Shown in pieces: positions 1-7,893 of a stretch of 64,000 bases of DNA. Each line of letters begins with the position of its first letter. Position 1 is the stretch's first letter. Source of the DNA: Stappia sp. ES.058. Its GTDB lineage: Bacteria; Pseudomonadota; Alphaproteobacteria; Rhizobiales; Stappiaceae. Made by a program: the position numbers and the translations under genes. The stretch covers positions 2,046,001-2,110,000 of the forward strand of contig NZ_LT629784.1 of the NCBI RefSeq assembly GCF_900105595.1, given 5' to 3'. The notes under the pieces were generated by a model. The model was not told where the DNA came from. It saw only the letters and a list, made by a program, of their open reading frames with translations, and made no database searches.

Positions 1-859
1 CCGCGTTGACCGGCACGGACACGCGGGTGCCGTCGATGATCAGCTCGGCGCTCGCCGCATGATCGGTGGCAGCACCGTCATGGGCGGGCTTGGGCGCATG
101 CGGCGCGGAGCCGTCGGCTGGCGTGAAGAACTCGCGGTGGATGCGCGCCTCGTCGAGGCCGAGCGCTGCAAGCGCGCCGCTCGCCGTCTCGATCATCTCG
201 CCCGGACCGCAGAGGAAAATCCCGTCGGCGTCCTTGGCCGGCACGGCATGGGTCAGGAGCACCTGGAGCTTGTCGGCATCGAGGCGGCCCGACAGCATGT
301 CGACATCCTGCGTCTCGCGCGACAGCACGTGGAAGACGCCGAGCCTGGTCGGGAACAGGTCCTTCAGGTTCTCGATCTCGTCCTTGAAGATGATGCTCTG
401 CGCCGTGCGGTTGCCGTAGAAGAGATAGAACTCGCTCTCCGGCTCGCGGGTCAGCACCGTGCGGATCATCGCAAGCACCGGCGTGATGCCGGACCCGGCG
501 GCAACGGCGATCAGCGTGCGCGGTCCACCGTCGTGCTGCGGCAGGACGAAGCGCCCCGAGGGCGTCATCACATCGATCTCGTCGCCGGGCGCGACGTTCT
601 CGTTGGCAAAAGAGGAAAACGCGCCGCCGTCGATCTTCTTCACCGCGACGCGCAATTCGCCGTCGTCCTCGCCGGCGCAGATCGAATAGGAGCGGCGCAC
701 GTCCGCGCCGCCGATCATCGCGCGCAGCGTCAGATACTGCCCGGCGGCGAAGCGATAGGCCTCGCGCAGCTCCTCCGGCACCTCGAAGGAGATCGACACC
801 GCCTCGGCGGTCTCGCGCCGGACATCCTTGACCTTCAACGCATGAAAACGCGGCGACAT
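1..859 (-). CDS. paaE: Phenylacetyl-CoA epoxidase reductase subunit PaaE (3' end outside window)
   Basis: Ferredoxin-NADP reductase-like subunit that passes electrons from NADPH to the di-iron PaaA in ring epoxidation of phenylacetyl-CoA. The visible part reads MSPRFHALKVKDVRRETAEA and continues into an FAD-binding segment (RSYSIC), an NAD-binding segment (GSGITPVLAMIRTVL) and a CGPGEMIE motif, all typical of the family. The C-terminal 2Fe-2S plant-type ferredoxin domain would lie beyond base 1, so the gene is truncated by the window and not broken. A good ribosome site (GGAGGAAG) precedes the ATG. It is the last visible gene of the paa operon, 72 nt after paaD. Confidence 0.93.
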   Translation of the reverse strand, partial: MSPRFHALKVKDVRRETAEAVSISFEVPEELREAYRFAAGQYLTLRAMIGGADVRRSYSICAGEDDGELRVAVKKIDGGAFSSFANENVAPGDEIDVMTPSGRFVLPQHDGGPRTLIAVAAGSGITPVLAMIRTVLTREPESEFYLFYGNRTAQSIIFKDEIENLKDLFPTRLGVFHVLSRETQDVDMLSGRLDADKLQVLLTHAVPAKDADGIFLCGPGEMIETASGALAALGLDEARIHREFFTPADGSAPHAPKPAHDGAATDHAASAELIIDGTRVSVPVNA

Positions 860-931
860 GCGGCTTCCTCCCTCAAAACCGGCGGGCCCGCGTATGGGGC
901 GGCCGCGCCGGAGTGTTCTGTCAGATTTCGA

Positions 932-1450
932 TCAGTGACACTTGAAATAGTCGAAGGGCTCGGAACACGCCGTGCAGCGCCACAGCGCCTTGCAGGCGGT
1001 CGAGCCGAACTCCGAGACCTTTTCGGTGGCAAGCGATCCGCAGCGCGGACAGGCGACCTCGTCGTCGCCGAAGAGCGCCCGGCGCGAGGCCTTTCCGGCC
1101 GGCGGCGCGATGCCGTAGGCGCGCAGCTTCTCGCGCGCCTCCTCGCTCAGCCAGTCGGTGGTCCAGGCCGGCGACAGCACGGTCTTGATGCGCACGGTCT
1201 TGAAGCCCGCCTCGAGGAGTGCTGTCTCGATGTCCATGGTGAAGACCGACATGGCCGGACAGCCGGTGTAGGTCGGCGTGATGTCGACCTCGACCGTGCC
1301 GTCCTCCATCAGCCGCACGTCGCGAAGCACGCCGAGATCGCCGATGGTCAGCACCGGCACTTCCGGATCGGGCACTTGCGCCGCGATCTCCCAGGCCCGC
1401 ATGCGGGCGGCTGCGGCATCGACGGCGGCGGTCTGCGGGTCGGTGTTCAT
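932..1450 (-). CDS. paaD: Phenylacetyl-CoA epoxidase assembly/accessory subunit PaaD
   Basis: 172-residue DUF59 (MIP18-like) protein needed for a functional PaaABCE complex and thought to help Fe-S or metal insertion. The N-terminal part has the DUF59 signature (VPDPEVPVLTIGDLGVLRDV, then TPTYTGCPAM). The C-terminal part has four cysteines in a zinc-ribbon arrangement (CPRCGS ... CTACSEPFDYFKCH), as in PaaD proteins. It starts 3 nt after the paaC stop, so the two are probably translationally coupled. Confidence 0.93.
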   Translation of the reverse strand: MNTDPQTAAVDAAAARMRAWEIAAQVPDPEVPVLTIGDLGVLRDVRLMEDGTVEVDITPTYTGCPAMSVFTMDIETALLEAGFKTVRIKTVLSPAWTTDWLSEEAREKLRAYGIAPPAGKASRRALFGDDEVACPRCGSLATEKVSEFGSTACKALWRCTACSEPFDYFKCH

Positions 1451-1453
1451 GGC

Positions 1454-2206
1454 CTACCACCGCATCCCGGGATAGGCGCGCTGCATGTATTGCATCTCGG
1501 AAAGCAGATGGCCGAAGCTCTCCGAATGCCGGCCGGACCGCCCGCCGGTCTGCATCCAGCCCTCCGGCGGCAGCGCCAGCGTCGCCTCGTCGCACACCCG
1601 GCGCAAGGTCGCGTGCCATTCGTCGCGGATGGTCTCGGGATCGACGGCAATGCCCTCGGCAACCAGCCGTTCCACCACGCCGTCGGCCTCGAAAAGCTCA
1701 CCCGTATAGGGCCACAGCAGATCGATGGCGTCCTGCATGCGCGCCCGGCTTTCCGCCGTGCCGTCGCCCAGACGAATGGTCCATTCGCCGGAATGGCGCA
1801 GGTGGTAGGCCGCTTCCTTCTCCGCCTTGGCGGCAATCGCCGACAGCGTCTCGTCCTTCGAGCCGGTCAGCTTGCGCCAGAACGGCAGCATGAAGGCGGA
1901 GAAGAACAGCTGGCGCGCGATGGTCTGCGCGAAATCGCCGTTTTGCTGTTCCACCAGCAGGCAGTTGCCGAACTCGCGTTCCTTGCGCAGAAAGCAGAGC
2001 TGGTCCTCGTCGCGGCCCGCGCCCTCGACCTCGCCGGCGTAGGTATAGAGGTTGCGCGCCTGGCCGATGTGATCGAGCGCGACATTGGCAAGGCCGATGT
2101 CTTCCTCGAGCGTCGGCGCGTGGCCGCACCATTCGCCGAGCCGCTGGCCGAGAATGGCCGCGTCGTCGGCAAGGCGAAGCGTGTAGGTGAAAAGATCGCT
2201 GGTCAT
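1454..2206 (-). CDS. paaC: Phenylacetyl-CoA epoxidase structural subunit PaaC
   Basis: 250-residue ferritin-like subunit that forms the stable core with PaaA but is not itself catalytic. The family pattern is visible in LADDAAILGQRLGEWCGHAP, then LANVALDHIGQARNLYTYAGEVEG and FSAFMLPFWRKL. The length matches the E. coli protein (about 248). The start at the MTSDLF methionine gives the normal N-terminus; a longer in-frame extension upstream overlaps paaB and is not credible. Confidence 0.94.
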   Translation of the reverse strand: MTSDLFTYTLRLADDAAILGQRLGEWCGHAPTLEEDIGLANVALDHIGQARNLYTYAGEVEGAGRDEDQLCFLRKEREFGNCLLVEQQNGDFAQTIARQLFFSAFMLPFWRKLTGSKDETLSAIAAKAEKEAAYHLRHSGEWTIRLGDGTAESRARMQDAIDLLWPYTGELFEADGVVERLVAEGIAVDPETIRDEWHATLRRVCDEATLALPPEGWMQTGGRSGRHSESFGHLLSEMQYMQRAYPGMRW

Positions 2207-2225
2207 CGATGTGCGCTCCCGCCGC

Positions 2226-2513
2226 TCACATGTTTCCGACTTCTTCGGGGATCTCGTAGAAGGTCGGATGACGGTAGATCTTGGAGGCGGTCGGCTCGAA
2301 CATCTCGTCCTTCTGCGCCGGATCGGAGGCGACGATCTCGGCGGACGGCACCACCCAGATCGACAGGCCCTCGCCGCGCCGCGTGTAGACGTCGCGCGCC
2401 GCCTGCAGCGCCATTTCCGCATCCGCTGCATGCACCGAGCCGCAATGGCGATGCGCCATGCCGGTGCGCGAACGGATGAAGACTTCCCAAAGCGGTGTGG
2501 TTTTCTCGGTCAT
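2226..2513 (-). CDS. paaB: Phenylacetyl-CoA epoxidase subunit PaaB
   Basis: 95-residue small subunit that bridges PaaAC dimers in the epoxidase complex. It begins MTEKTTPLWEVFIRSRTGMA and contains the family signature HRHCGSVHAADAEMALQAAR followed by RRGEGLSIWVVPSAEI. Length and content agree with PaaB of other proteobacteria. It lies between paaA and paaC on the same strand with short gaps. Confidence 0.94.
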   Translation of the reverse strand: MTEKTTPLWEVFIRSRTGMAHRHCGSVHAADAEMALQAARDVYTRRGEGLSIWVVPSAEIVASDPAQKDEMFEPTASKIYRHPTFYEIPEEVGNM

Positions 2514-2547
2514 GTTCGTCTCTCCCTCGGGCAAATCGTTCGGCGGC

Positions 2548-3549
2548 TCACTCGGCCGCGTGACGGGCGGCCTCGCGGCGGTCGGCGCGTTTTTGCGAAA
2601 AGGCAAGGGCTGCCTCGCGCACCCAGGCGCCGTCTTCATGCGCCTTGTTGCGCGCGGCGAGCCTTTCGCGGTTGCACGGCCCGTCGCCGGCGACGACGCG
2701 CATGAACTCGTCCCAGTCGATCGCGCCGAATTCCCAGTGGCCGCTCTCCTCGTTGAAGGCGAGCTTTTCGTCTGGAATGGTCAGGCCGAGGTAATGCGCC
2801 TGCGGCACCGTCGCGTCGACGAACTTCTGGCGCAGCTCGTCGTTGGTGAAGCGCTTGATCTTCCAGGCCATCGATTGCGCGGAATGCTTGCTGTTGGTGT
2901 CCGACGGCCCGAACATCATCAGCGACGGCCACCACCAGCGGTTCAGCGCGTCCTGCACCATCTCCTTCTGCTCCTCGGAAGAGCGCACCATCTCCAGCAG
3001 CAGCTCGTAGCCCTGGCGCTGGTGGAAGCTCTCTTCCTTGCAGACGCGGATCATCGCGCGCGAATAGGGTCCGAAGGAACAGCGGCACAGCGGGATCTGG
3101 TTCATGATCGCGGCACCGTCGACCAGCCAGCCGATGGCGCCGATGTCGGCCCAGGTCAGCGTCGGATAGTTGAAGATCGAGGAATATTTCGCCTTGCCGG
3201 AGAGAAGCTGCTCGGTCAGTTCCTCGCGCGACACGCCCAGCGTCTCGGCGGCGGAATAGAGATAGAGACCGTGGCCGCCCTCGTCCTGCACCTTGGCAAG
3301 GAGCGCTGCCTTGCGCTTCAGGGTCGGCGCGCGGGAAATCCAGTTGCCCTCCGGCAGCATGCCGACGATCTCGGAATGGGCGTGCTGCGAGATCTGGCGC
3401 ACCAAGGTCTTGCGGTAGCCCTCCGGCATCCAGTCGTTCGGCTCGATCTTCTCTTCCGCATCGACGCGCGCCTGGAACGCCGCGACGCGATCCGCGTCCT
3501 CGACGGCTCCTGTCTCGGTGTCCCGCGCATTGAGTGCCTGGGTATACAT
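2548..3549 (-). CDS. paaA: Phenylacetyl-CoA epoxidase catalytic subunit PaaA
   Basis: 333-residue di-iron oxygenase subunit that forms the ring-1,2-epoxide of phenylacetyl-CoA in aerobic phenylacetate catabolism. Family sequence is clear: [41 protein letters not shown] (E and H metal ligands), [19 protein letters not shown] (second E..H ligand set) and [14 protein letters not shown]. The start at [14 protein letters not shown] is preceded by GAGGAGG; an upstream in-frame extension lacks a ribosome site. It is the first structural gene, 166 nt downstream of paaX. Confidence 0.96.
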   Translation of the reverse strand: MYTQALNARDTETGAVEDADRVAAFQARVDAEEKIEPNDWMPEGYRKTLVRQISQHAHSEIVGMLPEGNWISRAPTLKRKAALLAKVQDEGGHGLYLYSAAETLGVSREELTEQLLSGKAKYSSIFNYPTLTWADIGAIGWLVDGAAIMNQIPLCRCSFGPYSRAMIRVCKEESFHQRQGYELLLEMVRSSEEQKEMVQDALNRWWWPSLMMFGPSDTNSKHSAQSMAWKIKRFTNDELRQKFVDATVPQAHYLGLTIPDEKLAFNEESGHWEFGAIDWDEFMRVVAGDGPCNRERLAARNKAHEDGAWVREAALAFSQKRADRREAARHAAE

Positions 3550-3670
3550 GGTGAAACCTCCTCGAACCGTCCGCCGTCCGTTTCCGGAAAAAGACACGCG
3601 GATCCGTCCCGTTCCGCGCCAGCGTGAGACGACTATACGTGACGAATATTTTGGGTTTCAAGCAGTTTTT

Positions 3671-3685
3671 GTCACACGTTGTGAC
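3671..3685. promoter_or_regulatory. Palindrome between paaX and paaA, candidate operator
   Basis: GTCACACGTTGTGAC is a perfect 6-3-6 inverted repeat in the 166-nt gap between the paaX stop and the paaA start. A related half-site (CGTGACGAAT) lies about 35 nt closer to paaA. The position fits an operator for PaaX or for another repressor of paaA. The sequence is not the E. coli PaaX consensus as I know it, so the bound protein is inference. Confidence 0.4.
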
Positions 3686-3715
3686 GCACTGCGGCAAGTC
3701 TCTGAAAACGCGAAA

Positions 3716-4612
3716 CTAAGAGGAAAACCGCGCGCTGTCCTCTGGGGCCTGCGCGGGCAGCGGGCCGGCAGTCGAGCGGGCGTTTTGCACGATCCAGCGC
3801 TCCGCGCCGGGACGAAGCGCGGCATAGATCCGGGCGGTGAGTGCGTTTGCCTCACGCCCCGGCCAGTCCGCAGGCAGCAGCTCGGCCGCCAGCATCGGAT
3901 CGCGCAAGATCAGCCGGCGATAATCGTGAATGAGCAGCGTGCGGGCGACCATCGCGCCGGCATCGGATGGAGCGCCGCCCTTTGCAAGAGCCGTATCGAG
4001 CGGCGCGAAGGCGGCGATGAAGCGGCGATAGCGCTCCGAAAGCGGCGGCAGGTCGAAGGCGCGCGCGGCGAGATCCGCCGCCGATCCGCCGATCACCTCG
4101 GCGGCGAGATGGATACAGCGCTCCGCGCCCGCCCCCTCGAGCGGCGGGCTGGCGGAGGTGCCGACCAGAACCGACGCGCCCAGCGCGCCGTAACCGGACT
4201 TCAGCGCGCCGTCGCGCAGGGAACCGCGCTCCTCGCTTTCGGGAAGCACCACGACCCGCAAGGCCGCCGCCGCCTCGCGATGGTCGCTCAGCCGGTACAC
4301 CCGCGCCAGCGCCGGCACGAAGACCCGGTGTCCCTCGGCGGACAGCCGGTAGTAGCTGAGCCGGCCGACCTTCATCCGGTCGACCCAGCCGTCCCGCGCA
4401 AGCCGGGAGAGCGCGGCCCGCACGGCCGCCGCATCGATCCGCATTTCGGCCAGAAGATCGGACAGCGTCCCGGCCCAGACCTCACCGCCGCGCGGCGCCA
4501 CAATGTCGCCGAAGATCGTGACGATCAGCGACCAGACGCGCAAAGGCTGCGTCGCCTGCAGCCGCTCGACAAGCGCCGCGACACAGGCGTCGGGAGAAGA
4601 GTGCTTATCCAT
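3716..4612 (-). CDS. paaX: Phenylacetic acid degradation repressor PaaX
   Basis: 298-residue GntR-like repressor that in E. coli releases DNA when phenylacetyl-CoA binds. The winged-helix N-terminus reads VWSLIVTIFGDIVAPRGGEV, followed by AAAVRAALSRLARDGWVDRMKVGRLSYYRLS, which is characteristic of PaaX. The C-terminal part (LLIHDYRRLILRDPMLAAELLPADWPG) is the conserved PaaX C-domain. It lies upstream of and in the same direction as paaABCDE, so it may be co-transcribed with them or separately promoted from the 166-nt gap. Confidence 0.93.
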   Translation of the reverse strand: MDKHSSPDACVAALVERLQATQPLRVWSLIVTIFGDIVAPRGGEVWAGTLSDLLAEMRIDAAAVRAALSRLARDGWVDRMKVGRLSYYRLSAEGHRVFVPALARVYRLSDHREAAAALRVVVLPESEERGSLRDGALKSGYGALGASVLVGTSASPPLEGAGAERCIHLAAEVIGGSAADLAARAFDLPPLSERYRRFIAAFAPLDTALAKGGAPSDAGAMVARTLLIHDYRRLILRDPMLAAELLPADWPGREANALTARIYAALRPGAERWIVQNARSTAGPLPAQAPEDSARFSS

Positions 4613-4699
4613 CGACAGCTGACTTCATTTCTGGAACCAGGGTGATGATGTCAAACTGCTTTACCCCCTGAAAACACGAAGCGGCTCTGCTTACCCGCA

Positions 4700-4825
4700 G
4701 CGTCATACCGGGCAAGGCGCAAGCCGCGACCCGGTATCGGAGAGCCCGGACCTTCCCTGATCGAGCCCGAGAGGCCGTGCCTCCCCGATCCCGGATCTGC
4801 GCGAACGCTCCGTCCGGGATGACGC
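4700..4825. repeat. Inverted pair of 41-nt extragenic palindromic repeats
   Basis: Bases 4700-4740 begin GCGTCATACCGGGC and end GACCCGGTATCGG. Bases 4785-4825, read on the other strand, begin GCGTCATCCCGGAC and end GATCCGGGATCGG. Each copy is an imperfect palindrome and the two are in opposite orientation. This type of GTCATxCCGG...CCGGxAT repeat is common between genes in Hyphomicrobiales. No coding sequence is visible in the 267-nt gap 4613-4879, which this pair largely fills. Confidence 0.6.
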
Positions 4826-4879
4826 AAATCACAAGACCTGGAGGCAAAACAGGGGGCGCCAGAGGCGCCCCCTGTCAGC

Positions 4880-5053
4880 TTAACTCGGGCGGACTTCCGG
4901 AAAGCGCTTTCCGGAAAGCACTTCACTGACGCGCCCTTGATTGACGTTCAAATGAGCCGCGATTTCATGCTGCATGAGATCGGTATCCCGACCCATAGCC
5001 TTGATTTCAGCGGCCATTTCCGGTGTTAAAGGAGGACTTCTTCTGCGCGACAT
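4880..5053 (-). CDS. 57-residue helix-turn-helix protein
   Basis: Small basic protein starting MSRRRSPPLTPEMAAEIKAM with a helix-turn-helix of the form HEIAAHLNVNQGRVSEVLSG, followed by KRFPEVRPS and a stop. The HTH pattern (A-H-L-N-V-N-Q-G-R-V-S-E-V-L) is typical of small DNA-binding proteins that recur on alphaproteobacterial chromosomes, phages and plasmids. Its start codon shares one base with the stop of the preceding YjzC-like gene (TGATG), so the two are probably co-translated. The role is unknown; a local regulator is the simplest guess. The serine-glycine tail is encoded by a nearly repetitive GC-rich stretch (4895-4925). Confidence 0.7.
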   Translation of the reverse strand: MSRRRSPPLTPEMAAEIKAMGRDTDLMQHEIAAHLNVNQGRVSEVLSGKRFPEVRPS

Positions 5054-5250
5054 CAGCGCCCCCTCCCTGCACCGTTTTTCGAACGATCGACCAAGATGTA
5101 GCTTTCGCCAGACTTGGTCGTGGGAGGCAAGGGCTCGCCCTTCACCACCGTACGTTCTACGCCCTTGCGTCCGCCGCGAGGGCCAACACGCTCATATTGC
5201 CCGGAGGCAGGGGCCTTCTGGCCCGGTTTCAGCCTGGTAATAGGCTTCAC
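5053..5250 (-). CDS. YjzC-like small protein
   Basis: 65-residue basic protein containing ITRLKPGQKAPASGQY, then GPRGGRKGVERTVVKGEPLPPT and a final SYILVDRSK stretch. The PGxKAPxSGxY opening and the VxKGxPLPPTxK segment resemble the YjzC-like family of small proteins. I chose the GTG at 5250, which places AGGG 8 nt upstream and gives a normal length; a TTG at 5304 would add 18 residues without family similarity. It overlaps the HTH gene by one base. Function unknown. Confidence 0.65.
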   Translation of the reverse strand: MKPITRLKPGQKAPASGQYERVGPRGGRKGVERTVVKGEPLPPTTKSGESYILVDRSKNGAGRGR

Positions 5251-5365
5251 TCCTAGCGCCCTATTGCGTTGGAGGCCGACGAAGTGATAGATGACCAATG
5301 CCAACTGGTATCTAGCTTCAAATTTCGATTGCCTGCTCGCGGGCGCCGACGACGCTAGACAAACG

Positions 5366-5401
5366 AAAAGGGCCTGCAGGAAAAACCTGCAGGCCCTTTT
5401 T
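5366..5401 (-). terminator. Perfect 15-bp hairpin terminator downstream of the allantoinase gene
   Basis: AAAAGGGCCTGCAGG, five A as loop, then the exact reverse complement ending in T residues. Both sides carry a U-run when transcribed, so it can act in either direction. It most likely ends the puuE-like transcript and insulates the YjzC/HTH pair. Confidence 0.85.
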
Positions 5402-5525
5402 AGATAGAATTTACTTTTCGATCAAGCGCGAAACGCACTTATCCCCATTAAATCCACGTATCATAATACACCATGGGGCGCATATGCCCGTCAAGCGAAA
5501 TTTGCGCAAACGCATATTTTTTTGC

Positions 5526-6434
5526 TCAGCCGGCGTGATGGGCATGCCAGTGCCAGGCGATGTCGATGCGCCGCGCGACCCAGGCGTCCTCGTGGGCAGC
5601 GACATAGTCGAGGAAGCGCGCAAGGGCTGCCGCGCGGCCCGGACGTCCGGCGAGCCGGCAGTGCAGCCCGACCGACATCATCTTCGGCGCGCCCGCCTCG
5701 CCTTCCGCATAGAGCGTGTCGAACGTGTCCTTGAGATAGGCGAAGAACTGGTCGCCGGAGTTGAAGCCCTGCGGGGTTGCAAAGCGCATGTCGTTGGCGT
5801 CGAGCGTATAGGGAATGACCAGATGCGGCCCCGACGGCCCTTCCACCCAATAGGGCAGGTCGTCTGCGTAACTGTCGGAATCGTAGAGGAACCCGCCCTC
5901 CTCCATCACAAGGTCGCGGGTGTGTTCCGACGAGCGCCCCGTGTACCAGCCGAGCGGACGCGAACCGGTCACCTCCTCGTGGATGCGGATCGCCTCGTCC
6001 ATGTGGCGGCGTTCGTCGTCGCGCGAGAAGTCCTTGTACTCGATCCACTTGAGGCCGTGCGAGGCGATTTCCCAGCCGGCCTCGTTCATCGCCTCGACCG
6101 CCTGCGGATTGCGCTGGAGCGCGGTGGCGACGCCATAGACGGTGAGCGGCATGGCACGGCTCGTGAACATCCGCCACAGCCGCCAGAAGCCGGCGCGCGC
6201 GCCGTATTCGTAGATCGATTCCATGTTCATGTGGCGCTGGCGCGTCCAGGCCGCCGCGCCGACGATCTCCGACAGGAAGGCCTCGGAGTGCGTGTCGCCA
6301 TGCAGGATGCAGTTCTCGCCGCCCTCTTCGTAGTTGAGGACGAACTGAACCGCGACCTTGGCGCCATTCGGCCATTGCGGGTCGGGCGTCTCGCGTCCGT
6401 AGCCGATCAGGTCGCGCGGATAGGTGTCGCTCAT
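5526..6434 (-). CDS. puuE: PuuE-type allantoinase / polysaccharide deacetylase family protein
   Basis: 302-residue NodB-fold protein of the PuuE allantoinase group, which opens allantoin to allantoate in purine catabolism without the usual metal-dependent amidohydrolase. Family sequence includes YPRDLIGYGRETPDPQWPNG, VQFVLNYEEGGENCILHGD, EIASHGLKWIEYKDF and GWYTGRSSEHTRDLV. Length is standard (about 300-310). No other purine-degradation gene is in the window, so the substrate is inferred from the family only. It stands alone between two non-coding gaps. Confidence 0.85.
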   Translation of the reverse strand: MSDTYPRDLIGYGRETPDPQWPNGAKVAVQFVLNYEEGGENCILHGDTHSEAFLSEIVGAAAWTRQRHMNMESIYEYGARAGFWRLWRMFTSRAMPLTVYGVATALQRNPQAVEAMNEAGWEIASHGLKWIEYKDFSRDDERRHMDEAIRIHEEVTGSRPLGWYTGRSSEHTRDLVMEEGGFLYDSDSYADDLPYWVEGPSGPHLVIPYTLDANDMRFATPQGFNSGDQFFAYLKDTFDTLYAEGEAGAPKMMSVGLHCRLAGRPGRAAALARFLDYVAAHEDAWVARRIDIAWHWHAHHAG

Positions 6435-6544
6435 GGAGATGGGTCCCGTGTTCGCCGCTGGCAGGTGCCGTCACGTATCGCAGCGAAGAAACCCAAAACG
6501 CGGGCGCGATGCAAGAGATTCCACCCGCTCGACCCGCCGGAAGG

Positions 6545-6964
6545 CTATGACCGCACGCGCACCGGCGCGGGCCGGAGCGCCGGCCGAAGCCCGGACATGG
6601 CCGCAAGTCCCTCGTCGAGACGCTGGCCCTTGCCGCCCTTTCCGCCGCGGTCGTTGCGCTCCGCGGACGGCAGCGCCATCACGGCCGCGCCCATCGCCGC
6701 CGAACACAGCGTGATCATCAGCCCGAACAGCAGGACGACGACCGGCAGCACCGGATTGTCGGAATTGAGAATGAGGCTGCGCAGGTTCGCCGTGTCGAAA
6801 AACATCAGTCCGCCAAGCACCATCACGGAAACGAAGGCGCCGATCAGCCAGTTGATCGCAAGCAACCGGAAAAACGGAGACGCCCAGAGCGAGCGCAGGG
6901 AATCGGGCTCGCGAAAGGTCGTATCGTCCGCCGCGCCGTCGCGGCCGGTCCTGTCGTCTGCCAT
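6545..6964 (-). CDS. Small two-helix membrane protein, hypothetical
   Basis: 139 residues from the MADDRTGRDG methionine. A polar N-terminus is followed by two hydrophobic helices: residues about 32-57 (FFRLLAINWLIGAFVSVMVL and on) and about 72-98 (PVLPVVVLLFGLMITLCSAA and on). The C-terminal tail is basic and glycine-rich. I recognise no family. It lies upstream of and divergent from the padR-RND operon, with the shared 350-nt gap holding the AT-rich repeats, so co-regulation is possible but unproven. Confidence 0.6.
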   Translation of the reverse strand: MADDRTGRDGAADDTTFREPDSLRSLWASPFFRLLAINWLIGAFVSVMVLGGLMFFDTANLRSLILNSDNPVLPVVVLLFGLMITLCSAAMGAAVMALPSAERNDRGGKGGKGQRLDEGLAAMSGLRPALRPAPVRVRS

Positions 6965-6991
6965 CGGATGCCTCCAAAGCTCGTTGCGCAA

Positions 6992-7317
6992 TCGAACGAC
7001 CGATCATGTGCGCAGCCGGGCCGCCATGTCGACGCGGCCCTTTGGCGCAGCCCCGTTTCCGCGCCGCCCGCACGATCACACTCCTCCTCTATCCTGTGGT
7101 CTTCGCCGGCAACTTCAAGGACACGCGGGAAAAATGACGCCGGGTCTTGCACCCTTTCCTCAAGCCTATATATACAGCGAGGATATATCGAGCCGATATA
7201 TAACGGATTGTGAATATTGCGGCTCGTTCCCGAAGGTGCCGGCAGAACAGGCGCATGGCCTTCGACCCTTCAGGGACGGCAACCTGCCAGCGACGGCAAC
7301 CGGAAAGGACGACCCTC
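6992..7317. promoter_or_regulatory. Promoter region of the PadR-RND operon with TATATA-rich repeats
   Basis: Non-coding gap of about 330 nt. Within an otherwise GC-rich stretch, 7167-7203 contains three close TATAT/ATATAT blocks, including the direct repeat GATATATCGAGCC followed by GATATAT. AT-rich repeated or palindromic sites close to the start of a padR gene are the usual pattern for PadR autoregulation, so this is a candidate PadR operator. A Shine-Dalgarno-like GGAAAGGA precedes the padR ATG at 7318. Confidence 0.5.
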
Positions 7318-7869
7318 ATGAGCGTACGGACCCTGTGTCTCGCGATTCTCAATTTCGGGGACGCCACCGGCTACGAGATCCGCAAGCTGTCCACCGAAGG
7401 CCGCTACAGCTATTTCGTCGACGCGAGTTTCGGCTCGATCTACCCCGCCCTCGCCCGCCTGGAGTCCGACGGCCTCGTGACCGTGCGCGAGGAAGCGCAA
7501 AGCGGCAAGCCGTCGCGAAAGATCTATTCCATCACCGAGGCCGGCCGCGAAGCTTTCGTGGAAGCACTGAGCGAGACACCCGCGCCCGACACCTTCCGCT
7601 CGCCGTTTCTTCTCGTTGCCATGTGCGCGGATCTCGTCGACACGCAGACCATCCGCGCGGCCATCGATCACCGGCTGCAAAACCTGCATGAAGAATTCGC
7701 CAAGCTCGACGGCATTGCCGAGGAATGCAGCCACGCACCGACCAAATTCATTCTCGATTACGGCCGCCATTGCATGCGTCAGGACATTGCCTTCCTGACG
7801 GAAAACCGCGCCCGCATCGAGACCCTCGAACCACACACGGCAGCAGACCTCCCCGCTGCGGCCGAATAG
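7318..7869 (+). CDS. PadR family transcriptional regulator
   Basis: 183-residue regulator with an N-terminal PadR winged helix: LCLAILNFGDATGYEIRKLS, FGSIYPALARLESDGLVTV and RKIYSITEAGREAF. The C-terminal part (about 90-175) is the helical dimerisation domain of the AphA/VirR type. It is followed after 24 nt by the efflux adaptor gene on the same strand. PadR repressors commonly control adjacent efflux pumps and release DNA on binding the pump substrate, so it is probably the local repressor. Start chosen at MSVRTLCLAI, which has a good ribosome site. Confidence 0.9.
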   Translation: MSVRTLCLAILNFGDATGYEIRKLSTEGRYSYFVDASFGSIYPALARLESDGLVTVREEAQSGKPSRKIYSITEAGREAFVEALSETPAPDTFRSPFLLVAMCADLVDTQTIRAAIDHRLQNLHEEFAKLDGIAEECSHAPTKFILDYGRHCMRQDIAFLTENRARIETLEPHTAADLPAAAE

Positions 7870-7893
7870 AAATCGACCCGGAGACCTCAGGTC

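Noticed and set aside
59-2479. 806-codon open frame on the plus strand
   Set aside because: Antisense to paaE-paaB, low-complexity Arg/Gly/Ala composition from GC-rich third positions; all five minus-strand paa genes are certain.
4605-4926. Two minus-strand frames of 80-91 codons near paaX
   Set aside because: They run across the palindromic repeats and the HTH gene in the wrong frame.
5411-5623. 70-codon minus-strand frame downstream of the allantoinase
   Set aside because: Partly inside the allantoinase gene in another frame, no ribosome site, no family.
5484-7691. 735-codon plus-strand frame
   Set aside because: Antisense to the allantoinase gene and out of frame with the padR gene; no family similarity.
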